Of a stretch of DNA of 11,415 bases, positions 5,408 through 11,415 are shown in pieces; positions within the stretch are counted from its first letter, which is position 1, and each line of letters starts with the position of its first letter. Under the pieces are notes generated by a model that was not told where the DNA came from, did not search any database, and saw only the letters and a list, made by a program, of their open reading frames with translations. This DNA comes from Zygnema cylindricum. Its lineage: Eukaryota; Streptophyta; Zygnematophyceae; Zygnematales; Zygnemataceae. The stretch lies in the NCBI GenBank assembly GCA_037447655.1, contig JBBHKE010001128.1, positions 209,618-221,032 on the forward strand, read 5' to 3'. Both the position numbers and the translations under genes were made by a program.

Positions 5408-8400
5408 CTGGAAAAAAAAATTATAAACAAAAAAAAAGGAGAAAAAAAAAAGGAGAAAAAAGAAAGAAAAAAGGAATGAGGAGGAAAAAAAAAGACAAGA
5501 AAAAAGAGAAGAAAAAATGAAGAATTAGAAGAAAAAATAAAGGGTGAAGAATTCAAAGGAAAATAAAAATCATAAGAGGTTTAGAAAAAAACCAAAAAAA
5601 GACAAAGAAAAGAGAAATATGGAAGCAAACAGTAAAGAAAAACCAACGGAAGAAGCAAAAAAAAAAACCCAACAAACAAAACAAAAAAAATGACAAAAAC
5701 TTTTTTTTTGTCGAATACAAAACCTGGCAATTTATTAACCAACAAATGTTAACCGACAAAGAAATAATCGAAAATGATTATAATTGAAGATAATAATAAC
5801 CGATAAAACAAACTCGCCAACAAATAATGACTTAAAATAGTACCCGGTATCCACATTAAAAAAAAACGCTAAAAAAATATTACATATATAAGAATGCATA
5901 CATATATATACACACACATATATATATATATATATATTCTGATTCAGATTCATGAAGAGGATATCGTCACGCAACACTCCGACATAAAAACAAAAAAAAA
6001 GTACCTGATGTCCACATTGGAACGCCATATTTTTCGGATTTGTGAAGCAGATAGGACAAATTGTACCGGCACTGGGATCCGGGTAAGGAGAGGGAAAGGG
6101 AGGAGGAGGAGAGGGAAAGGAAGGAGGGGGAGAAGAGGTAACAGTAGGAGGAGGAGGGAGAGGTTTTCGAGGAGGCATTCGACCGGCTCTCCGTCTAAAA
6201 AAATAAAAAAAAAAAGAATAAATGAAGTCAACATTGTGTTACAAAAGGAAAAAAAATAAAAAAAAACCATTATTTATTTTTTGAAGTCTAAGAACAAAAA
6301 ATATTGGAAGTTTTCGACTTTTCCCAAAAACCGCATTTTATTTTAAAGTTTACTTTGGGGACAATATGTATATCATGAACAATATTTATGGGCATTTTAA
6401 CAATCAGATTTTTTTTTCACTTTCCAAAAAAAAAAAAATGTAAACATTGCTTTTACCAGCGTTTTAATGAAAAAAGTTTTATTTTATTTATTTTTGTCAG
6501 TATCACAATTTTGTCATTTAACAAAAATCAGTTGTGTGAAACAGATGCCCTGTACAACACTGACAATTTGTGCTTCATCTGTACTTTATTTTTACTTGTA
6601 TTAGTGCAATATTAGTTCTGTATTTGTACTATAATTGTAATTTTAAGTAATTTATTTTCACCTTCCTCTAAACCGAAAACATCCTTTTTTCAATGAGAAA
6701 CTTAACTGATAAACCCTTTTTAAAATCAACCCTTAGTTAAACAGAATTCTACCTGATAAAACCTTCTTGAAAACAAAAACTTACCTGATTAAACCTTTTT
6801 TAAACCAACCCTTCGTTAAAACAAAAACTTACCCGACAAAATGTTTTTCAACGCAAGCTTTGTACTGAATTGGAACTTCCATCAAAGCCTGGAGAGCAAA
6901 CTTTGCCTCTTTACTTTCCGTAGACCCGTGAGACGACATTATGGACGAAAAATCGACAAACTGCAAAAAAAACAAATAATAAAACGAAACGAAAATAGAT
7001 AAGAATAAAAAATGAAGCAAAACCAGCAGGTGGTTACTTCGTTAAGAGTGGAGGCTCAAAGAATTAGGTTAGGATATTTTGTAAGATTTATAAAAAGACG
7101 AACAATCTGAAAGTAAAACATTTTTGTATAATACAACCTGTTTTGACCGGTTTTTGACCGGTTTTTCTGCGGTTTTGAGCTACAAATTTGTACCACATGG
7201 TTGTCTGATAAACAACCAAAAAAAAAAACGTTTGTAGTTTACAGAGATTACCGTCCCACGTATTTTTTTTTTTCTGCAGTTTTTTTGTGATTTTTATCTA
7301 CTGTCCTTTTCCTTTTTGCATTATTATTTCTGCATTTTGTTTTCCTTTTAATTTGAGTTTATTATTTTTTCACCTTTAATATAAAAAAAAAAAAACCGCA
7401 TACCTGAAAATTATTAAAATTACAAATTTCTCCAAGATTTTCTCATTTTTTTTCTTCGTTTTTCTCCGCACTTTTCTTCCCTGCGTTTTTTTTTCTGTCT
7501 TTTTTTCCTTTATTAAAAAAGCTAGTTATCGTAATAATCTTAATCATAATAATAATGATAATAATAATAATTAAAAAAATAAAAAGGTATACCTGAAAAT
7601 TGTCAAAATTACGGTTTGGAATACTGTCGTCAAAAGTTCGCATAGTGTCCCACGGCCCGTCTCCGACCCCAACCATAACTATCGATAAAGCATAATTACT
7701 GGCAAAAAAAAAAAAAGGGGGAAAAAGACAAAAAAGAGAAAAAAGAAAACGCAAAAAAAAATGTTCAATTTCAGTCTTTCTAACCTGAAAATTGTCGAAA
7801 TTACGTCCTCGGAGTAAGTTGTCAAAATTTCTCATGGCATCCCAAGGACCATCTCCCACACCCACGAGAACGATAGATAGAGCGTAATTACTGCGAAAAA
7901 AAAAATTAAAAAGAAAATCGAAAAATACGATAGTCACAGCCCACTTTAAAAATAAAAAATAAAAAAAATACGATAGTGACTTCTCGCTTTAAAAATAGTT
8001 AACACCGACTTTAAAAAATATTCGCATTCGGAGAATAATCGTATTGGAAAAACAATCGTATTCGAATAATATTTGCACTGGAAAAATATTCACATTCGAA
8101 AAATATATGTATTTGAAAAATATTCATATTCAAAAAATAATTGTATTAAAAAAAAAATCGTATTCCAAAAGAATTCCGTATTCAAAAGTTATTTGTGTTC
8201 GAAAAATTCAACAAAACATTCAACAAATGTAAAAAACATCCGTTTGTCTCCATATTGGGCAGTAGTAGGATCAGATTAAGTTATTGAGTTAAATTTTTAA
8301 AATACATTTTGAGGAAAAGAAAACAAATTCTAAAATTGAACTAAACCTCCACATAATTGCCCTTTTTGCAAATATTTTCATCACGGGATGTAAGTCAATT

Positions 8401-10021
8401 CATTGCTCAGAAAGTTACAAAAAAAATATTACGAGAAACTATTTCAAGAAACTATTACAACAAGTTATTACGAGAAACTAATGCGAGAAACGGTTACAAG
8501 AAATTATTACAAAAAACTATTACGAGAAACTATAACAAGAAACTATAACGAGAAACTATTACAAGAAACTACTATGAGGAACTATTACAAGAAACAATTA
8601 GGAGAAACTAATATGAGAAACTATTTCAAGAAACTATTACAAGAATTAAAATAAGAAACTATTACAAGAAACTATTACGAGGAACTATCACGAGAAACTA
8701 TTACAAGAAACTAATACGAGAAACTAATACAAGAAACTATTATGAGGAACTATTACGAGAAACGATGACGAGAAACGATTACTAGAAACTAATACGAGAA
8801 ACTGTTGCACGAAACTATTACGAGAAACTTTTACAAGGAACAATTACGAGAAACTATTACAAGAAACTATCACAAGAAACTAATACGAGAAAGTATATAT
8901 TGCACTTAGCCCGAAATAACAGTCACTTTCGGGGGATGAAAGTTCATCCGAGGGTGCATGCCCGAAAACCTCTCTTCCCTCTCACTTCCCTCACTCTTCC
9001 CTCTCTCTTCCCTCTCTCTTCCCTCTTTCTTCCCTCTCTCTTCCCTCTCTCTTCCCTCTCTCTTCCCCCTCTCTTCCCCCTCTCTTCCCTCTCTCTTCCC
9101 CCTCTCTTCCCTCTCTCTTCCCCCTCTCTTCCCCCTCTCTTCCCCCTCTCTTCCCCCTCGCTTCCCCCTCTCTTCCCTCTCTCTTCCCTCTCTCTTCCCT
9201 ATCTTCCCTCTCCCTTCCCTCTCTCTCCCTCTCTCTCCCTCCCTCTTCCCTCTCTCTTCCCTCTCTCCCTTTCTTTCTCTCTTCCCTCTTCCCTCTCTTC
9301 TCTCTCTCTCCCCTCTCCCTCCCCTGAATGGATTCCCAAAACCAGCCAGTGAAGGAAAAACAAAAAATGACAGTGAACCTTGAAAGGGCCCATAAGGTAT
9401 AGTAATATATACTGCTCTTATCCCAAAAACGGTCCCTTTTAATTGAATTAAGTTTTCCTCTAACAGTGGACTCCCGAAAAGTAGTCAGTTTCAATTCTTA
9501 CTGGCCATAACCAAAGAACGGCCCGTTTCCGTTGGATAAAGGTACATCCAACGGTGGACGACCAACAAATAATAGGATTAGATATATACTGCCCGTATCC
9601 CAAAAAAAAACAGTAAATTCTGTTGGATAAAAGTTTATTCAACAATATACTTTTTTTATACCAGTCCCTTTTCGTTAAATGGGGGTTTATCCAATGGAGG
9701 ACTTTAAAAGCTTAAAAGAACATACAGTTTACTGCCCTTAACCCTACGAACATTCGATAGGATTCCCGAATATTCGAACACGTCACTTTTTCTCCATTAC
9801 AAAACTTTTTTTCCGAATACCGATGACTAAAAGAGATACCTCAAAAAAGTACGACAGAAAAAGTAACAAGAAGAGGGGGAAAAACAAGGAAGTCTACATA
9901 CATATTGTTATTTACAAAGAAATAGAACTATTTCAACGATACGAAGGATAGAAATATTTCGAAGATAAGGAGTAAAGACTGCATAATTAAAAAAAAAATG
10001 GAAACTGAGAGGGAGAGTGAA

Positions 10022-10062
<41 letters not shown>

Positions 10063-11012
10063 GTGAAAGGAGAGAGGGAGAGAGAGAGAGAGAGAGAGAG
10101 AGAATCTCTTGAAAACCAGGGAACAAAAAAGAGAGGGAGAGAGAGAGGGAGAGGAAGACGGAGAGGGAGCGGAAAGGGACAGGGAGAGGGAGAAACAATA
10201 CCTGGCGACGGTAATAGCGACAATATCGGCCACCTCTTGTGGACCAGAGAGGGCGAGAGAGAGGGAGACGGAGAGGGAGAGGGAGCCGGAGAGGGAGAGG
10301 GAGAGGGAGAGGAGAAAAGGAAAGGGAGAGGGAGAGGAAAGGAGAAGGAAAGGGAGAGGGAGAGGGAGAGACCATAGACGAGAGGCAAGGGGGAGGGAGA
10401 GGGAGAGGGAGAGAGCCTACCTGGCGGCAGTAATAGCGGCAATCGTGGCTGCCTCCTGTGGACTCAAGTCTCCATCTCGCACTTCAGAACTCCTCGTCAC
10501 CTGAAAACAAACAAAATACCCAATTTTATGACCCATATTACCCATTTTTTTACCCATATTACCCATATTTCACAAGATCCAATAATTAATCTATTCAAAA
10601 ACAAATGAAGTCAATTTATGCGCATATCCAGAGTCAATTTAAACGTAGAGCAAAAAAAGTTCTTTGGAGTAAAAAAAAAAACACCAAAAATATGAATTCC
10701 AACAGACAACAAACTTTAATAACTCGAAAAAACCCTACAACTCCGTCAAAAACCCTAAAAACGAGCCGAGAAAAACCAAACCTAAAAAAATCATAAAACG
10801 AAAAAGAAAAAAAATAATGGAAGAGAGGGGAAAAAACTAGGGAGGGAAAGAAAAAAAAACCATAGAAAGGGAATAAAAAAATATATATATATATATATAT
10901 ATATAATAATATACCTGACCGTCTGCGATTATCAAAAGCACGTGATATTGTCCTCCGGATTCCTCAACTGTCCTCACAGCCGCCTCCACTATAGGGGCAA
11001 AAGAAGTCGGTC
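5327..11012 (-). CDS. RGLG: RGLG-type E3 ubiquitin ligase (RGLG-2), multi-exon, 5' end outside window
   Basis: This is a RING domain ligase of the plant RGLG/copine-RING family. Read on the minus strand, the exons are 10915-11012, 10421-10500, one of 7785-7890 or 7593-7698, 6833-6960, 6005-6194 and 5327-5407. All join in frame through GT/AG introns and give 226 readable residues. Family landmarks in order: [64 protein letters not shown], a Pro-rich linker, then the RING (CPIC, CGH, C-x2-C, CPIC) ending KLY. The N-terminal part of the vWA/copine domain and any N-terminal lipidation site lie beyond 11415. RGLG proteins ubiquitinate targets at the plasma membrane or nucleus; that is family knowledge. 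It lies tail-to-tail with RGLG-1. Confidence 0.93.
5408..6004 (-). other. RGLG-2 last intron
   Basis: Reading the gene strand, the intron starts GTACTT at 6004 and ends in a pyrimidine-rich tract (5411-5530, almost pure A/G on the plus strand). Inside are a (CA)4-(TA)n microsatellite at about 5911-5937 and a decayed copy of the upstream exon's end at 5841-5869. The Lys-rich open frame on the plus strand here is compositional. Confidence 0.85.
5841..5869 (-). pseudogene. Relic of the 3' end and donor of exon 6005-6194
   Basis: On the minus strand, TGTGGATACCGGGTACT here aligns with TGTGGACATCAGGTACT at the true exon end (about four mismatches in 17), with GCGTT on the exon side in both. It is a decayed duplicate of the exon end plus its donor, about 160 bases downstream of the parent. 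The AG before GT is now GG. Confidence 0.55.
6005..6194 (-). CDS. RGLG: RGLG-2 exon: Pro-rich linker and first half of the RING
   Basis: The acceptor TTTTTTTAG sits at 6195 and above; the donor is GTACTT below 6005. The exon is 190 nt, entering in phase 2 (GG|A) and leaving in phase 0. It encodes [17 protein letters not shown], a Pro/Ser/Phe spacer of about 25 residues ([16 protein letters not shown]), then [21 protein letters not shown]. This gives RING ligands one to four (CPIC, C-x-H). The CCT-rich linker appears as a GGGAGA-like tract on the plus strand, compositionally like the non-coding purine tracts elsewhere in the window. A Pro-rich linker before the RING is usual in the family. Confidence 0.92.
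6195..6832 (-). other. RGLG-2 intron with a repeated donor array
   Basis: This 638-nt AT-rich intron has poly-A/T runs. The donor is GTAAGT at 6827-6832 (complement), followed by the donor-like repeats at about 6690-6826. The remainder (6250-6680) shows no recognisable feature. Confidence 0.8.
6690..6830 (-). repeat. Degenerate repeat array carrying extra 5' splice sites
   Basis: On the minus strand the motif YAGGTAAGTTTTTGTTTT recurs. The true exon end is CGG|GTAAGT at 6833/6832. Further copies read CAG|GTAAGT (GT at 6783-6784), CAG|GTAGAA (GT at 6751-6752) and a dead CAG|TTAAGT further on, each followed by a similar GAAGGGTT-like stretch. The second copy is closer to the donor consensus than the true one. 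Using either extra donor would read GGG TAA straight after the normal exon end, ending the protein before the RING. Confidence 0.7.
6833..6960 (-). CDS. RGLG: RGLG-2 exon: end of copine-like domain
   Basis: The acceptor TTTTTTTTGCAG lies at 6961 and above. The exon is 128 nt, phase 0 in and phase 2 out. It encodes [10 protein letters not shown], then a Glu/Lys-rich helix and [19 protein letters not shown], then KHFVG. FVxFxxIM and the ALMExPxQYKA block are the family signature closing the copine/vWA-like domain. Confidence 0.92.
6961..7592 (-). other. RGLG-2 intron
   Basis: The donor is GTATAC at 7587-7592 (complement), and a T-rich tract precedes the acceptor at 6961-6962. It contains an (ATA/ATG) trinucleotide stretch at about 7546-7570 and a short tandem repeat GACCGGTTTTT near 7145-7167. 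Nothing else was recognised. Confidence 0.8.
7593..7698 (-). CDS. RGLG: RGLG-2 duplicated copine exon, downstream copy (b)
   Basis: This 106-nt exon lies between acceptor TTTGCCAG (7699 and above) and donor GTATAC (below 7593). It enters in phase 2 (AG|T) and leaves in phase 0, and encodes [18 protein letters not shown], then [10 protein letters not shown] and NRNFDNFQ. It matches the family consensus (FDDxIPxRxFDNFQ) better than copy a. The two copies share 27 of 35 residues, yet about 13 of those shared residues use different codons, which indicates constraint on the protein in both. Confidence 0.9.
7785..7890 (-). CDS. RGLG: RGLG-2 duplicated copine exon, upstream copy (a)
   Basis: This 106-nt exon lies between acceptor TTTTTTCGCAG (7891 and above) and donor GTTAGA (below 7785), with the same phases as copy b and only 86 nt of intron between them. 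It encodes [18 protein letters not shown], then [10 protein letters not shown] and GRNFDNFQ. The difference from copy b centres on the NLLRG versus DSIPN loop. Since 106 leaves a remainder of one, splicing a to b would shift the frame. A productive transcript needs exactly one of them. I cannot tell which is the major form. Confidence 0.88.
7920..8018. repeat. Degenerate tandem repeat (ATACGATAGTSAC type)
   Basis: ATACGATAGTCAC (near 7926) and ATACGATAGTGAC (near 7969) are each followed by a CACTTTAAAAAT-like stretch, and a third trace lies near 8001-8020. The period is about 43-50 bases. No function was seen. Confidence 0.55.
8018..8215. repeat. AT-rich minisatellite, about 17-bp unit
   Basis: Variants of GAAAAATATTCRTATTC repeat about ten times with length variation. 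The two overlapping open frames (Lys/Ile/Tyr-rich) follow from the repeat and are not genes. Confidence 0.75.
8412..8893. repeat. 15-bp minisatellite (AAGAAACTATTACGA)
   Basis: About thirty tandem units of AAGAAACTATTACRA vary mostly by single substitutions (CAAG/CGAG, ATTAC/AATAC/ATGAG). Because 15 is a multiple of three, an open frame with a five-residue period appears on the plus strand (8403-8654); it is compositional. The array interrupts the RGLG-2 large intron. Confidence 0.9.
8929..8968. repeat. Hairpin repeat, isolated unit
   Basis: GGATG (8934-8938), loop AAAGTT, CATCC (8945-8949), followed by GAGGGTGCATGCCCGAAAAC, resembles the units at 9395-9745. The GA/CT tract seems to have expanded between this unit and the others. 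Confidence 0.6.
8969..9325. repeat. CT-rich tract, 357 bp (TCTCTTCCC units)
   Basis: This is an almost pure pyrimidine strand on plus, with units CTCTCTTCC and CCCTCTCTT. In the RGLG-2 transcript it is GA-rich. The Leu/Ser/Pro frames across it are compositional. It is complementary in kind to the block at 10007-10415 in the same intron. Confidence 0.92.
9395..9745. repeat. Tandem family of about 90-bp repeats with a conserved hairpin
   Basis: Four diverged units share TACTGCCC-t-A-CC, GAACGGTCCCTTT, GTTGGATAAAGGT, ATCCAACGGTGGAC. In one unit CCGTTGGAT (9529-9537) pairs perfectly with ATCCAACGG (9546-9554). In the next TGTTGGATA (9621-9629) pairs with TATTCAACA (9636-9644) around AAAGTT. The stem sequences differ but pairing is kept in these two units and in the isolated unit at 8934-8949; in the last unit (about 9672-9697) the stem is weak. 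The family is unknown. Confidence 0.65.
10007..10415. repeat. GA-rich purine block split by a pseudo-exon
   Basis: GAGAGGGA-type units fill 10007-10194 and 10247-10415, including a (GA)n run near 10029-10060. In the RGLG-2 transcript this is a CU-rich block starting within five bases of the donor of exon 10421-10500. The Arg/Glu/Gly frames are compositional. Confidence 0.9.
10202..10246 (-). pseudogene. Truncated copy of exon 10421-10500 with intact donor
   Basis: On the minus strand this reads CCACAAGAGGTGGCC through GTCGCCAG|GTATTG and encodes [13 protein letters not shown], against [13 protein letters not shown] in the true exon. About four fifths of 43 bases match. The donor AG|GT is kept. 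The exon start has been lost into the CU-rich tract. An AG two bases after the AAG (CAAGAG|GTGG) would give a 32-nt exon with phase 0 in and phase 2 out, the same phases as the real exon, so use as a short alternative exon is conceivable but unproven. Confidence 0.7.
10421..10500 (-). CDS. RGLG: RGLG-2 exon: VTRSS...LSPQE segment
   Basis: Acceptor TTGTTTTCAG at 10501 and above; donor GTAGGC below 10421. The exon is 80 nt, phase 0 in and phase 2 out (AG|T). It encodes [16 protein letters not shown], then [10 protein letters not shown] and the first two bases of Ser. It continues directly from LLIIADGQ of the upstream exon, as in other RGLG proteins (ADGQVTRS, LSxQE). Confidence 0.92.
10501..10914 (-). 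other. RGLG-2 intron
   Basis: Donor GTATAT at 10909-10914 (complement); acceptor TTTTCAG at 10501-10507. It contains an (AT) microsatellite at about 10880-10905, an A-rich stretch with degenerate AACCCTA motifs near 10730-10770, and four close copies of ACCCATATT or ACCCATTTT at 10530-10570. The small Lys-rich plus-strand frame is compositional. Confidence 0.85.
10915..11012 (-). CDS. RGLG: RGLG-2 exon: GPTSFAP...LLIIADGQ
   Basis: Acceptor TTTATTTTTAG at 11013 and above; donor GTATAT below 10915. The exon is 98 nt, phase 1 in (the Gly codon is split G|GA) and phase 0 out. It encodes [18 protein letters not shown], then [23 protein letters not shown] and [11 protein letters not shown] are the strongest family blocks, from the middle of the vWA/copine-like domain. 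The preceding exon was not found up to 11415. Confidence 0.93.
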
Positions 11013-11095
11013 CTAAAAATAAAACAAAAAAAAATGCAAAAAAACGCAAAGCAATTGCAAAAAGAATGCAAAATAATTGCAAAAAGAACTGTTAG

Positions 11096-11119
11096 CTATA
11101 AGGGCAAAAGAAGCTGGTC
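11096..11119 (-). pseudogene. Duplicated start of exon 10915-11012 with acceptor
   Basis: On the minus strand TTTTTTAG|GACCAGCTTC... matches the true border TATTTTTAG|GACCGACTTC... over 24 exon bases with three mismatches, then diverges after TATAG. It lies 107 bases upstream of the real acceptor. It is a decoy 3' splice site left by a local duplication; using it would insert a non-homologous tail. Confidence 0.7.
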
Positions 11120-11326
11120 CTAAAAAACCAAAAAATTGAGAAAAAAATCCTAAAAATAATTGCAAAAAACACCAAAATGATTGCATAAAGAGCGCAAGAA
11201 CACTGCAAAAAAAATTGTTAAACTAATTCATTTATTTTGTTTTCCTTAAACGTCAACCTATGTTTTTAACAAGTGGGCATTTTGTATGGAAGATGAGCAA
11301 AATTGGCATATCGCCCGGGAATCCCT

Positions 11327-11410
11327 CATAGTAGAAATTTCGTGCAATCAATTTCGTGAGTTTCAATTCATGCATTTAATTTTGTGCGACCGTACAAAAT
11401 TCACACTATG
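11327..11410. mobile_element. Small terminal-inverted-repeat element (candidate)
   Basis: CATAGTAGAAATTTCGTGC on the left matches the reverse complement of the right end (CATAGTGTGAATTTTGTAC) with few mismatches. Inside, ATTTTGT and ACAAAAT form a second short hairpin near 11379-11400. At about 84 bp without coding capacity it resembles a very small MITE or a foldback repeat; no target-site duplication is visible. Confidence 0.45.
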
Positions 11411-11415
11411 GAAAA

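Larger units (their letters stand above)
7891..10420 (-). other. RGLG-2 large intron packed with repeats
   Basis: This 2.5-kb intron separates exon 10421-10500 from the duplicated copine exons. Reading the gene strand, it opens GTAGGC followed at once by a CU-rich block (10415 down to 10007), with a pseudo-exon inside. Then come hairpin repeats (9745-9395), a GA-rich block (9325-8969), one more hairpin unit, a 15-bp minisatellite (8893-8412), an AT-rich minisatellite (8215-8018) and short tandem repeats (about 8020-7920). No coding frame was recognised inside. Confidence 0.85.
11013..11415 (-). other. RGLG-2 intron, upstream part
   Basis: The preceding exon of the vWA/copine domain is not in this stretch. 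It contains repeated GCAAAA and ATTGCAAAA motifs, the exon-start relic at 11096-11119 and a small inverted-repeat element at 11327-11410. Confidence 0.75.

Noticed and set aside
5113-5520. Lys-rich 135-residue open frame on the plus strand
   Set aside because: It is antisense to the RGLG-2 terminal exon and to its A/G-rich intron; no complexity beyond poly-Lys.
6005-6270. Plus-strand Arg-rich frames over the Pro-rich RGLG exon
   Set aside because: They are antisense shadows of the CCT-rich linker; the minus strand carries the RING motifs and correct splice sites.
8403-8654. Open frame with [12 protein letters not shown]-type repeats
   Set aside because: The five-residue period is just the 15-bp minisatellite; it is bounded by nothing resembling a gene.
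8412-8893. CRISPR-like array
   Set aside because: Units are contiguous, degenerate and without unique spacers, in a eukaryotic intron.
8900-9494. Long Leu/Ser/Pro (+) and Arg/Glu/Gly (-) open frames
   Set aside because: They come from the CT tract, which lacks stop codons in several frames; it lies inside an RGLG-2 intron.
9908-10504. Overlapping Ser/Pro/Leu (-) and Arg/Glu (+) open frames
   Set aside because: They are compositional in the GA block. Only 10421-10500 and the relic 10202-10246 show family sequence.

Overview
The window looks like nuclear DNA of a green plant (streptophyte). The strongest evidence is two copies of the plant-type RGLG gene, a copine/vWA-like domain followed by a C3HC4 RING finger. 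Exons are short, with clean GT/AG borders and T-rich polypyrimidine tracts. Introns are AT-rich and full of low-complexity DNA. The intergenic space holds decayed non-LTR retrotransposon ends with a zinc-knuckle plus restriction-enzyme-like C-terminus. The repeat load suggests a non-flowering plant or streptophyte alga, but that is only an inference.

Layout. 1-366 (+): the last intron and terminal RING exon of one RGLG gene (RGLG-1), followed by a 28-bp perfect palindrome, a poly(A) signal and a GA-rich purine tract. About 1580-4550: a nest of 5'-truncated, broken LINE fragments. Three lie on the minus strand head-to-tail (D, B, A) and one longer fragment (C) lies on the plus strand, so A and C form a long inverted repeat. 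4712-4866: a foldback (MITE-like) element. 5327-11415 (-): the 3' two thirds of a second RGLG gene (RGLG-2), whose 5' end lies beyond the right edge. The two RGLG genes are therefore tail-to-tail paralogs with the LINE nest between them.

RGLG-2 is the most interesting object. Its exons can be read from the sequence as 10915-11012, 10421-10500, 7785-7890 or 7593-7698, 6833-6960, 6005-6194 and 5327-5407. The copine exon is present twice in tandem (7785-7890 and 7593-7698). Both copies are 106 nt, open, with good splice sites and identical phases. Because 106 is not a multiple of three, taking both copies or neither breaks the frame, so the sequence itself implies mutually exclusive splicing. 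The same gene carries partial copies of several other exon borders: exon starts or ends with their splice sites, next to the parent exon. This points to repeated local duplication across splice junctions.

The 2.5-kb intron upstream of the duplicated exon pair holds a CU-rich block right after a donor site and, about 0.7 kb further on, a complementary GA-rich block. It also holds a 15-bp minisatellite and a family of roughly 90-bp repeats with a conserved hairpin. RNA pairing in this intron could shape splicing of the exon pair; that link is inference. No tRNA, rRNA, CRISPR or bacterial features were seen.
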